Origin: an uncultured Jannaschia sp.
GTDB lineage: Bacteria > Pseudomonadota > Alphaproteobacteria > Rhodobacterales > Rhodobacteraceae
Reading direction: 5' to 3'
DNA: 6,683 nt
NCBI GenBank assembly: GCA_937916365.1
Contig: CALFSY010000194.1
Coordinates: forward strand, 1 to 6,683
This document shows positions 1 to 5,798 of the stretch, piece by piece. The notes under the pieces are model-generated. The model ran no database searches, had not been told where the DNA came from, and was given only the letters and a program-made list of their open reading frames with translations. The position numbers and the translations under genes are program-made. Within the stretch, counting starts at the first letter, position 1; every line of letters starts with the position of its first letter.

Positions 1-186
1 GACCTGGAAGCGTTAGAAACCAGTCTTGCAAACGACATGCCCGCGTCCGTGCGTGGATTTTTGCCCACCGATCACCCGACTGCGCAGATCGGGGCAACCA
101 CACCATCCCCCGCACACGCCACGCCCCAAGCCACCCCATCCCTGAATGAGCTGGAAGGGTTTAACCCGCCTATGCCAGGGGCGTAG
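1..186 (+). CDS. C-terminal end of an unidentified protein (5' truncated by window)
   Basis: Frame 1 is open from the first base to a TAG at 184-186 and gives 61 residues. The composition is protein-like: an acidic helical start (DLEALETSLANDMP), then a Pro/Thr/Ala-rich linker at about residues 29-45, then the tail LNELEGFNPPMPGA. The codons favour G/C in third position like the other genes here. The start lies outside the window, so no family can be assigned. A Pro/Thr-rich linker followed by a short conserved-looking tail would suit a secretion or conjugation protein with a flexible C-terminus, but this is only an impression. It converges on the minus-strand operon, with 4 bp between the two stop codons and no obvious terminator. 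The alternative is a chance open frame, which I consider less likely. Confidence 0.65.
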   Translation, partial: DLEALETSLANDMPASVRGFLPTDHPTAQIGATTPSPAHATPQATPSLNELEGFNPPMPGA

Positions 187-190
187 AGAA

Positions 191-604
191 TTAGTCCGTA
201 TCACTGTCAATAATAGCCATGGGGGGTATGGCTTTGTGATTATTTTTGGCTTGGAAAATTGCCGCGCGAATGGCGGTTACTTTCCACAGCGGGCCGATGT
301 AGACAAGGCGTTCACGCATATGCTGGCCAATATAAAGCGTGCCGGTGAATACACCACCACCCAAAGCTAAAAAAGCTAAGAGCCCTAAGATAAAGCGTTC
401 ATACCCCCACAGCACATCCCCAAATTGCAGGGCAAACGCCCCCAGGCCCAGGCTCATCACCCCGCCGATCCATAGAGGATCACGCCCGATTTGCACCGAT
501 TGGATCGGCGCGAGGTCTTCATCCTTAAAACGGGTGGACAGCGTTTGGGACGTCACTTTGACGCCTCCATGTTGGAAATACAAAGATGTATCGCTTTGGG
601 ACAT
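191..604 (-). CDS. DUF6232-like small integral membrane protein
   Basis: This is a 137-residue protein, last in the minus-strand operon. The start is the ATG at 604, preceded by an AAAGGA ribosome site; the frame stays open further upstream, but that stretch is Pro-rich and overlaps the previous gene. Residues 8-42 form a soluble N-terminal segment (LYFQHGGVKVTS, then APIQSVQIGRDP). This resembles the beta-rich pattern of the uncharacterised DUF6232 family, in which a 'YxxxGxVxVTxxxF' strand is followed by an 'I-x-SV' strand. Two membrane helices follow at about 44-62 and 70-92, separated by a very short turn, and then a C-terminal segment (about 98-130) containing LVYIGPLWKVTAIR. The predicted place is the inner membrane. 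The biochemical role of DUF6232 proteins is unknown to me. The family call rests on remembered pattern similarity; the membrane topology is read directly from the sequence. Confidence 0.72.
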   Translation of the reverse strand: MSQSDTSLYFQHGGVKVTSQTLSTRFKDEDLAPIQSVQIGRDPLWIGGVMSLGLGAFALQFGDVLWGYERFILGLLAFLALGGGVFTGTLYIGQHMRERLVYIGPLWKVTAIRAAIFQAKNNHKAIPPMAIIDSDTD

Positions 605-620
605 AAAAGCATCCTTTCCT

Positions 621-1127
621 TTACGCGCCGCATTGGCCAGAGGTGGCGATGGTGGCAACAGTGTGCGGCAGGGTTGTGATGGCAGGGGGCGTATGGGTGC
701 GTGCGCTGGCCACATGCAGCGTCATGGCCCACCCTGCGTGGTCAAAGGCGGTCTCGGTGGCACACCCGCAGATCGTATCACGCTCAAAGGTGGATCGGCG
801 CGGGGCTTGGGGGATCATGTCTTGGGTGAGGTCCTCTAAGGTCTCAAAGGTGTCTTCGACCCCAGGCAGGTCGCCAAGCCCTAGATCATTCAGCAAGCGC
901 CGCCCTATATCCAATCCGGCTTGCGCCTGATCGGCGGGGGCAGGGGTGGCGGTTTGCGCATGGGTCAATGCGGCTTCGCAGGCAGGGATCAAATGCCGTT
1001 CGGCCAGACGCGTTTCAACCAGACGCGTTTCAACAAGGGGTTGCAGCCACAGCACCGTAGCCACGCCGTAAAGGGCCAGACCACCCGCCAAGGCTGGGGG
1101 CACAAAACGAAAGAGAAAATCGAACAT
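621..1127 (-). CDS. Hypothetical single-TM protein with a duplicated VETRL segment
   Basis: This is a 168-residue protein of no recognised family. The ATG at 1127 follows AGAAAGGAT at good spacing. Residues 8-29 (VPPALAGGLALYGVATVLWL) form one hydrophobic helix near the N-terminus, so this is either a membrane anchor or an uncleaved signal. The rest is soluble, probably extracytoplasmic, and contains four cysteines (C50, C120, C122, C166), two of them in a CGC motif, compatible with disulfides. Right after the membrane helix the pentapeptide VETRL occurs twice (31-35 and 36-40), encoded by a perfect 15-bp tandem duplication. The middle (65-105) is acidic and helical. The gene ends 16 nt before the DUF6232-like gene, whose ribosome site is in that gap, so the two are likely cotranscribed. 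Its position in a T4CP operon suggests an accessory role in secretion or conjugation, but that is inference. Confidence 0.7.
   Translation of the reverse strand: MFDFLFRFVPPALAGGLALYGVATVLWLQPLVETRLVETRLAERHLIPACEAALTHAQTATPAPADQAQAGLDIGRRLLNDLGLGDLPGVEDTFETLEDLTQDMIPQAPRRSTFERDTICGCATETAFDHAGWAMTLHVASARTHTPPAITTLPHTVATIATSGQCGA
1004..1033. repeat. Perfect 15-bp tandem duplication inside a coding sequence
   Basis: The unit CCAGACGCGTTTCAA occurs twice head to tail, at 1004-1018 and 1019-1033, with no mismatch. It is in frame and encodes VETRL twice on the minus strand, just after the membrane helix of the 168-residue protein. Perfect identity suggests a recent slippage duplication that leaves the reading frame intact. 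Confidence 0.9.
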
Positions 1128-1156
1128 GGGGTATCCTTTCTGATGTTCGGAGGGGG

Positions 1157-1188
1157 AAAAAAGCAGGGCAGGTCAACACCATCGCCCC
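1157..1188 (-). terminator. Weak terminator-like hairpin between two operon genes
   Basis: Read on the minus strand, GGGGC and GCCCT arms enclose an inner GGT-GTTG-ACC stem and are followed closely by six T residues (A6 at 1157-1162 on the plus strand). It lies in the 73-bp gap between the 160-residue and 168-residue genes. The stem is interrupted and short. No promoter is evident between it and the next start codon, so it more likely trims downstream expression than stops it. It may also be chance. Confidence 0.3.
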
Positions 1189-1200
1189 GCGGTGGAAACC

Positions 1201-1683
1201 TTATTCAAACCGGCAATGGGTGCGGATCAGAATGCGGGCCGCACGACGGGTCAGGTCAAACGCCTCTAACGCCTCGGGCGTAAAATCGGTGGGGGTGGGT
1301 CGCCCCCGCGCCCCGGCGGTGGCCAGATCAAGACGTGCGGTGTGCCCGCCGATGGTGGCGTCATTAAGATAACACCATTGATGGTCGATCCGGGCATTTT
1401 CATTGCTGGTGTAGCGAATGCCAGTGGTCACGTTCACATCGCCATAAGGCACCTGCGTAAACATAACATAGTTGCGCACCACCCCAGGCGGATCATCTGG
1501 GCGGTGTGTTGCAGTGAAAGGTGGAAGGGGGCTTTGAAACAGCCCATGCAGCGACGCGCCGACCACATCCAGGGTCACCAGACTGGCCGTTGTAAGGGCC
1601 ACCCCCACCGCCAAACCATGATAAAAGCCGCGATGCACAATCGACCACACCCGCGCGGAGATCAGAGGTTGGGGAAAGCGCAT
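1201..1683 (-). CDS. Hypothetical single-TM envelope protein
   Basis: This is a 160-residue protein that I cannot assign to a named family. A hydrophobic helix at about 21-48 follows a short positively charged N-terminus (R2, R11, H17, R18), which predicts cytoplasmic N-in topology with about 110 residues outside the cytoplasm. The soluble part has a distinctive conserved-looking core at about 69-107 (VRNYVMFTQVPYGDVNVTTG, then a run ending in WCYLND) with aromatic and Cys residues. Two cysteines (C104, C157) could pair. Its ATG shares one base with the TGA of the preceding gene (TGATG at 1685-1681), a classic sign of translational coupling to the 400-residue membrane protein. That makes equimolar production and possibly a physical complex likely. 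There is no ribosome site better than a G-rich stretch, which fits coupling. Confidence 0.75.
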   Translation of the reverse strand: MRFPQPLISARVWSIVHRGFYHGLAVGVALTTASLVTLDVVGASLHGLFQSPLPPFTATHRPDDPPGVVRNYVMFTQVPYGDVNVTTGIRYTSNENARIDHQWCYLNDATIGGHTARLDLATAGARGRPTPTDFTPEALEAFDLTRRAARILIRTHCRFE

Positions 1684-2885
1684 CAGACCCCCGTCTTATC
1701 GTCACGATCATCGGTCTGATTGGGGGCGTTCTCTGCCCCAGTGTCGATATAGGGGGGCGGCAGATCAAGGGAGGGGAGGGGCGCAAGGGGTTGTAAACGC
1801 GCCAGATGTTGCAGGGCGTCTTCAAGCGCATCAAGTGTCCATACAGAGCGGGGGCGCCCTTGCAGCACTTGGTTGTCACCGTGCAAGACCTGCATAATTA
1901 AAATGATCAATGGCAACAGATCAATGGCCAAAGCCGCGGCAATCGCCGGCACAATCGCCCGCCAATGGATCAAAATACCTTCAATCAGGGTGGGCTGATC
2001 CATCGTAAGCGGGACAAACGTCACCGGCGGGGCGGCGGCAATCGCTTCGGCCAGACGGGTGGCCTGATCCTGCTGCGTGTCCAGGAAGGTGGCTACAATG
2101 GTGCGTTGGGCTTCGGTGTCAATGCCCGCTGGAATCGTGACGCTGGCCGCCAACCCACGTAAGGTGCGGCCTATACTGCCCCGTGCGTCTTGTTCTGTCA
2201 TCAAGGCGACGGCTTGATTAAGACAGGCCAAACCGGCCCCTGCCCCCGCCGCATCGCCCGCATCCACCGCCGCCCGCAGATCGGCCAAACAGACCTCACC
2301 GGCGCTGATATGCTCTGCAATGGTGTGCGCCGCCGCATCCACCGCGTGGCGCAGGCTGGCAATCGCATCGACAACTTGACCCATCGTATCGGATACCGAT
2401 CCTTCCCCGGCCAGGGGGCTGAGGCCGGTGCCGTCGATCTCCCGCTGTCTTATGGCGGCTGTGTTGGCCTCAAACGCGGCCAAATCAGCTTGATAGCCCC
2501 GATAAGCAGCCCCAATTTGCGTGGCAGCGGCCAAACGGGTTTCCGCCGCACTCACAACGCTTTTGCCCAGTTCGCGCACGATGGCATGGCCCGATATGGC
2601 CACCAGATTCCAATAGGTGCTGACCATCAAGATCAGACCAACCCCTGCCCCAATCACAGCCCACCCCGTGCGCCGCAGCGTTCCCCAGCGCAGGTGTGGC
2701 ATAATCCCAAAAGCATAGGACCAAAACAGCGAGATGGATAACGCCACCACCAATCCTGCAAAGGCGCACAACATCAAAAGCCAGGTATTTTCCGCAGCGA
2801 CTTCGCGCGACAATCCTGCGTAGTTCAGCAAACCTGACACCGCCGCGCCCACGGCAATCGTGGTTTTGGTTTTTAGATCAAACAT
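1683..2885 (-). CDS. Large multi-TM protein with helical extramembrane domain
   Basis: This is a 400-residue protein. The start chosen is the ATG at 2885, preceded by AAGGAT; the frame is open further upstream, but that stretch overlaps the previous gene in another frame. Membrane helices lie at about 34-59 and 74-97, with a weaker hydrophobic stretch at 8-23, and a C-terminal helix lies at about 307-335 (containing AIDLLPLIILIMQ). Between them, residues 98-305 form an Ala-rich, largely helical domain likely to project outside the cytoplasm, with two cysteines (C199, C221). The last 65 residues are soluble, Pro-rich and then acidic (PNQTDDRDDKTGV). The layout of clustered N-terminal helices, a long helical insert and a late helix with D-x-LP recalls DUF4407-type membrane proteins, but this is only a topological resemblance. 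It is coupled at both ends: 4 nt after the upstream stop and a 1-nt overlap with the downstream start. It is a plausible structural partner of the coupling protein, but its function is unknown. Confidence 0.8.
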   Translation of the reverse strand: MFDLKTKTTIAVGAAVSGLLNYAGLSREVAAENTWLLMLCAFAGLVVALSISLFWSYAFGIMPHLRWGTLRRTGWAVIGAGVGLILMVSTYWNLVAISGHAIVRELGKSVVSAAETRLAAATQIGAAYRGYQADLAAFEANTAAIRQREIDGTGLSPLAGEGSVSDTMGQVVDAIASLRHAVDAAAHTIAEHISAGEVCLADLRAAVDAGDAAGAGAGLACLNQAVALMTEQDARGSIGRTLRGLAASVTIPAGIDTEAQRTIVATFLDTQQDQATRLAEAIAAAPPVTFVPLTMDQPTLIEGILIHWRAIVPAIAAALAIDLLPLIILIMQVLHGDNQVLQGRPRSVWTLDALEDALQHLARLQPLAPLPSLDLPPPYIDTGAENAPNQTDDRDDKTGV

Positions 2886-2889
2886 ATCC

Positions 2890-3213
2890 TTATCCCCCAA
2901 ACAAATGTGCAAGATGAAACGGAAACGTCTGGATGAGCGGACATGCACCAGAGCTTGGCACCATCGGCAATACCTCGTGCCAGCCGTCAAACAGCGTGAG
3001 ATACTCACAATGGGCAAAACGGGGGTGGGTATCTGTGCCATAATGCCGATACCACACCCGCACCCCGGGTTGGCCTTTGACGATCAGCAGGATAATAAAT
3101 GCTACGATAATGATCCCCACCTTGGTCAGAGGCCATAAAACCTCAAAGGGCAAGGCACTGGCCCCCTGCCGCAGACTGCGCACAACTGCACGCACAGAAG
3201 AAAAAAGAGCCAC
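2890..3213 (-). CDS. Small single-TM protein, GTG start
   Basis: This is a 107-residue protein without a recognised family. The GTG at 3213 is chosen because AAGGAG sits exactly 7 nt upstream (3221-3226) and no in-frame ATG is suitably placed. The nearby ATG (3218) belongs to another frame, which closes after 30 codons. Residues 1-28 form a basic amphipathic segment (MALFSSVRAVVRSLRQGAS), followed by one strong membrane helix at about 30-46 (TKVGIIIVAFIILLIVK). A soluble region of about 60 residues follows, rich in aromatics and His (VRVWYRHYGTDTHPRFAHC), with two cysteines (C69, C91). The TAA at 2890 is 4 nt from the next ATG and overlaps that gene's ribosome site. The gene lies 77 nt downstream of the T4CP, across a strong hairpin. 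A role as a small coupling-complex or inner-membrane subunit is inference. Confidence 0.72.
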   Translation of the reverse strand: MALFSSVRAVVRSLRQGASALPFEVLWPLTKVGIIIVAFIILLIVKGQPGVRVWYRHYGTDTHPRFAHCEYLTLFDGWHEVLPMVPSSGACPLIQTFPFHLAHLFGG

Positions 3214-3220
3214 ACCATGT

Positions 3221-3226
3221 CTCCTT
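3221..3226 (-). promoter_or_regulatory. Shine-Dalgarno site that fixes a GTG start
   Basis: AAGGAG on the minus strand stands 2 nt before an ATG (3218-3216) and 7 nt before a GTG in a different frame (3213-3211). The 7-nt spacing and the long open frame both favour the GTG. The ATG would give only a 30-residue hydrophobic peptide. Confidence 0.7.
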
Positions 3227-3262
3227 GTTGTTGAGAATGAAATTAAAGTTGGAAAGGACGCA

Positions 3263-3287
3263 GGCGGGGGCGCACAAGGCCCCCGCC
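3263..3287 (-). terminator. Strong GC hairpin just after the T4CP stop codon
   Basis: A perfect 9-bp inverted repeat (GGCGGGGGC and GCCCCCGCC) with a 7-nt loop begins 3 nt after the T4CP stop codon. It has no U-run behind it, so it is not a textbook intrinsic terminator. In the middle of a same-strand gene series it may instead shield the upstream mRNA from 3' exonucleases or reduce expression of the downstream membrane proteins. The stem is seen directly; the role is inferred. Confidence 0.55.
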
Positions 3288-3290
3288 AGG

Positions 3291-4973
3291 TCACGCCTGA
3301 AACCGAATTGGAAAATCAGCCTCAGGTTGGGCATCGGGCAGATCATCAATGTAATCCGCCCAGGGCTTTACCGATTTGACATGCACCAGATCGACCAGAA
3401 AAGGCGGGTTTTGTTTGTAAAACACCGCCGCCTGAAACGGGCGCATATGCAAAAATTGATCGGGGCGCATCATATCAACCCCTTCTTCTTTTAAGGTAGA
3501 AGACAGCGCATCATCATTATCACGCACACTGCCCGAGGGGTGGACAACCGATTGTTTGCCAGCGCGTTTGGCATAGGCCTCGGCATCTTTGGGATCGCGC
3601 ACACCCCAACACATCACCACCTCGGGCTGTGTTGTCCACATGCTGGCCTTATCACCATAGGCGGCATAGCCACTTAGTTCCTGGACAATCGAAATTAAGT
3701 TCACCCCCGCCGAGCGACCGGTTTTAAGGATACGCTCAGCCGTATCCCATTTGCCGGTAAAGAGTTGTTCAAATTCGTCGCACAACAGCGTCACGCGCGG
3801 GTAAAACCGCCCCGCTTCCAGGGCTTGAATGGCAAGGCTATCGAGGGCCAGGCCGATATACGCCCCGTGGGTCAGGGCCTTGCCTGGGGGGATCACCAGA
3901 TGGATGGTCATGCCATGGCCATCGGGGTTTTTAAGATCAGTGGGATCAAAATCGGATGTTTGCACGCTTTGCGCCAAAATGCCCGAAGGTTCATAAATGG
4001 CCAGGGCATCTGTGACCTCGGTCAAAAACGATTGCGCCGTTTTGGGGGTGTCCAGAAATATGCCTTCAAACCGAAACCCCGCCGCACTCACCGCACCGTC
4101 ATAATCAGGGCAATTTTGCATCGCACGAAACGTATCCATTAACGTCGACTGCGCCCCGCAAAACGTGCGGTAAAGATGGACAGGGTTGCATTGATTGCCC
4201 CCTTCCTCGGCCTCACACAAGGCCAGGTAACGGCTTACCTCGGTTATCATATGGCGCGCCATCGAGCGGAACAGTTTATTCTCGCCTGAGGCTTTGGCCT
4301 CTTCGGGTTTGAGGGCTATGGCAATCGCGCGGCATGTATCGGCCAAACTGCGACAGCGCGTTGCCGCCAAAGACACCAAATGCCCCATAGGGTTAAACCG
4401 ATGGGTAGGCAGGTCATAGCGTGCAGCCTCGCCCCAAGGGTCAACAATGATGACGGTTTGGCCAAGGATTTGACTGCGGTATTTATGGGTCTTAACCGCC
4501 ACCTCCGCCCCCTTGCCGGTGGTCACCAGATTGCGCTGTGCCCCCAGAGACATACAAGAGTTGAGAGAAAAACTAGCCGTTTTACCCATCTCTGTTGGGG
4601 CAATTAAGGACATATGCCCTTGACCTTTCCAGTATGTCAGGCGTTTGTTGTCTTGCGTGCCTACTGGAATCCCCTCAGCATCGGCGTTGCAGTGGGAAAG
4701 TCCGATATTATGCGCCATAATCGTTTCTACCCCACCCACGCGGCCATGGAGGCCGGAGGGGCGCAGCAATGCCCGTATCCGTAACCACAGCCACAGGGCC
4801 TTGGCGATCCGAACCACCGCCAGAAAACCCAAAAAGGCGGCCAGCCCATCCATAAGTGTTATGATTAAGGGCATAGCCCCTGCGCTTGCCATGGCCCGGG
4901 CAATGAGCCAAAATATCATCGCCCCCAAAACAGCCGCCGCTGCCGCCCCCGCCTTCGGGGTTTTGATCGCCAT
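3291..4973 (-). CDS. Type IV secretion coupling protein, VirD4/TraG family ATPase
   Basis: T4CPs are inner-membrane ATPases that recruit relaxase-DNA or effector substrates to a type IV secretion channel. This 560-residue protein has the family order. Two N-terminal membrane helices lie at about 11-29 and 33-62. A pre-P-loop strand (RLTYWKGQGH, 111-120) leads into Walker A APTEMGKT (125-132). The strand VIIVDPWGEA falls at 174-183, an all-alpha insert at about 205-330, and the TIHLVIPPGKALTH segment at 356-369. Walker B is TLLCDEFEQL (395-404; D399, E400), followed by a sensor-like region GRSAGVNLISIVQEL (419-433). Oddities are EM in the P-loop where RS or GS is common, and TTGKGAE (151-157) where most relatives have a DPKGE-like motif, losing the Asp. 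The C-terminus is short. The TAA of the upstream gene and this ATG form TAAGGATG, so translation is probably coupled. The family call is firm; whether it serves conjugation or effector export is open. Confidence 0.95.
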   Translation of the reverse strand: MAIKTPKAGAAAAAVLGAMIFWLIARAMASAGAMPLIITLMDGLAAFLGFLAVVRIAKALWLWLRIRALLRPSGLHGRVGGVETIMAHNIGLSHCNADAEGIPVGTQDNKRLTYWKGQGHMSLIAPTEMGKTASFSLNSCMSLGAQRNLVTTGKGAEVAVKTHKYRSQILGQTVIIVDPWGEAARYDLPTHRFNPMGHLVSLAATRCRSLADTCRAIAIALKPEEAKASGENKLFRSMARHMITEVSRYLALCEAEEGGNQCNPVHLYRTFCGAQSTLMDTFRAMQNCPDYDGAVSAAGFRFEGIFLDTPKTAQSFLTEVTDALAIYEPSGILAQSVQTSDFDPTDLKNPDGHGMTIHLVIPPGKALTHGAYIGLALDSLAIQALEAGRFYPRVTLLCDEFEQLFTGKWDTAERILKTGRSAGVNLISIVQELSGYAAYGDKASMWTTQPEVVMCWGVRDPKDAEAYAKRAGKQSVVHPSGSVRDNDDALSSTLKEEGVDMMRPDQFLHMRPFQAAVFYKQNPPFLVDLVHVKSVKPWADYIDDLPDAQPEADFPIRFQA

Positions 4974-4975
4974 CC

Positions 4976-5464
4976 TTAACGTTCATGGTCGTGGCCAGGG
5001 GCCGTGTGGTCATGGCCTTTTTGCGCGTGCTGATCGCGGCGCAAAATCTCGCGGATATTGCCATCGGTGGTGCGCTCAATATTTTTGAGATTCCATTCGT
5101 GACGTCTGTCGACATTGGCGACCGCCTGATCTTCGATTGTTTTTTGCATTGTCGCGCGAGCTTGCGGATCATTCGGGATCGGTTGCGGTTGCTTAAAATG
5201 CTCATCATATAGGCGCGCGCGTTCCTCAACGATATTGGCATCACGATAGCGTTGGTGATTAAGGGTCAGGGTTTCCAACCGCTCAGTGCGCGTTTGGTTT
5301 TGCTCTCGAATCCGCGCCTTCGCTTCGGGCGAGGCTTTGTCATAGCCTTCTTGAAACTGCCCTGATTGGTTAAACTCCTGACGTGTGGGATCGGTATTTT
5401 CCAAACCCCGCCGTTCAGAATTTGCCACCGGTTGTTGAAATTTGGTATCTTTAGGATCAGCCAT
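4976..5464 (-). CDS. Soluble helical protein with His-rich tail, upstream of T4CP
   Basis: This is a 162-residue hydrophilic protein of no recognised family and the first gene of the minus-strand operon. The ATG at 5464 is preceded by GGAG at a spacing of about 9. No signal peptide or membrane helix is present. Residues 1-45 look disordered and polar (Gln, Asn, Glu). Residues 45-92 and 100-145 are strongly helical and charged (KARIREQNQTRTERLETLTL; ERARLYDEHF), compatible with coiled coil. The C-terminus is His/Asp-rich (DQHAQKGHDHTAPGHDHER, 144-162), with two GHDH motifs that could bind a metal. It lies 2 nt from the T4CP start, so the two are likely made together. A small cytoplasmic charged protein beside a T4CP could be a substrate adaptor, relaxosome accessory or T4CP regulator, but none of these is demonstrated by sequence. 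Confidence 0.8.
   Translation of the reverse strand: MADPKDTKFQQPVANSERRGLENTDPTRQEFNQSGQFQEGYDKASPEAKARIREQNQTRTERLETLTLNHQRYRDANIVEERARLYDEHFKQPQPIPNDPQARATMQKTIEDQAVANVDRRHEWNLKNIERTTDGNIREILRRDQHAQKGHDHTAPGHDHER
5422..5451 (+). promoter_or_regulatory. Candidate sigma-70 promoter for the divergent 99-aa gene
   Basis: TTGCCA (5422-5427) and TATCTT (5446-5451) are separated by 18 bp and lie 48 bp before the ATG at 5499. Matches to consensus are 5/6 and 4/6. The promoter lies inside the first codons of the opposite-strand 162-residue gene, because the intergenic gap is only 34 bp. This is a by-eye prediction. Confidence 0.35.
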
Positions 5465-5477
5465 TTTTACTCACTCC

Positions 5478-5505
5478 ATTTTAAGAAAGGAACACACAAT
5501 GTCAG
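5478..5505 (-). promoter_or_regulatory. Candidate sigma-70 promoter of the T4CP operon
   Basis: Read on the minus strand, CTGACA (5505-5500) and TAAAAT (5483-5478) are each one base from consensus and separated by 16 bp. The -35 box overlaps the start codon of the divergent plus-strand gene. Transcription would begin near 5471, leaving a very short leader before the ATG at 5464 and cutting off the GGAG ribosome site. If this promoter is used, the operon's first gene may be translated from a nearly leaderless message. Confidence 0.4.
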
Positions 5506-5798
5506 ATAAAACCCAAAACCCAGGCACACCGTGCCAAAGCCCAGGCCAGGCATTACACGACCAAATCCAGGCCGAGTTTATTTTGTTGTTAGAAGAATTA
5601 CGTCAGCGCTTTGGTGTAGACGGCATTGCCCTTGCCTGGGCCGCGCACAATGCGTTGTCACGCAATATCCAAGCCCACGAAGGCGAGGGCGCCCTTATTG
5701 AGTTTCAAGCAAAATTGATGCGCGAAACAAAAATAACCTTAGACGCCATCGAGAACATCTTACGCGAAGACGCCCGCGATCATAACCGCATGCACTAA
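5499..5798 (+). CDS. Small helical protein, divergent from the T4CP operon
   Basis: This is a 99-residue soluble protein that I do not recognise. The ATG at 5499 is preceded by AAAGGA at 7 nt; an upstream in-frame ATG at 5442 lacks a ribosome site and lies inside the opposing gene. The first 18 residues are polar and Pro-rich. Residues 20-38 form an acidic amphipathic helix (HDQIQAEFILLLEELRQRFG), followed by DGIALAWAAHNALSRNI (41-57) and a third helix at about 62-90 (LIEFQAKLMRETKITLDAIE). No DNA-binding motif is convincing, though a three-helix bundle of this size could act as a regulator or as a small binding partner. Its divergent placement, with promoters that overlap the operon's, is typical of locally acting regulators, but function is not established. 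It ends at 5798, facing the convergent zinc-knuckle gene. Confidence 0.75.
   Translation: MSDKTQNPGTPCQSPGQALHDQIQAEFILLLEELRQRFGVDGIALAWAAHNALSRNIQAHEGEGALIEFQAKLMRETKITLDAIENILREDARDHNRMH

Noticed and set aside
157..167. GGGTTTAACCC near the left gene's stop as a terminator
   Set aside because: Arms surround a single central base, so no stable hairpin forms and there is no U-run.
13..210. Minus-strand frame at the left edge
   Set aside because: Gly/Trp/Cys-rich unnatural composition; the opposite strand carries a better, protein-like C-terminus ending at 186.
339..839. Long plus-strand frame
   Set aside because: Basic, low-complexity translation that is antisense to two well-formed minus-strand genes with ribosome sites.
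1493..1879. Minus-strand frame across the 400/160-residue gene junction
   Set aside because: Overlaps two coupled genes out of frame; Pro/Cys/Arg-rich nonsense with no ribosome site.
2190..2741. 183-codon plus-strand frame
   Set aside because: Shadow of the Ala-rich 400-residue gene on the other strand; composition is not protein-like.
3143..3349. Alternative minus-strand frames around 3216, including a 30-codon MVWLFFLLC-type peptide
   Set aside because: The ATG is only 2 nt from the Shine-Dalgarno site and the peptide is very short; the GTG frame has better spacing and a coherent membrane protein.
3291..4973. Reading the ATPase as a DotL, FtsK or VirB4 protein
   Set aside because: The LTYWKGQGH lead into the P-loop, the IPPGKALTH segment and CDEFEQL fit VirD4/TraG; the FtsK and VirB4 motif orders do not.
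4645..5244. Overlapping plus- and minus-strand frames across the T4CP/162-residue junction
   Set aside because: Antisense or out of frame to two genes joined by a clear TAAGGATG junction.
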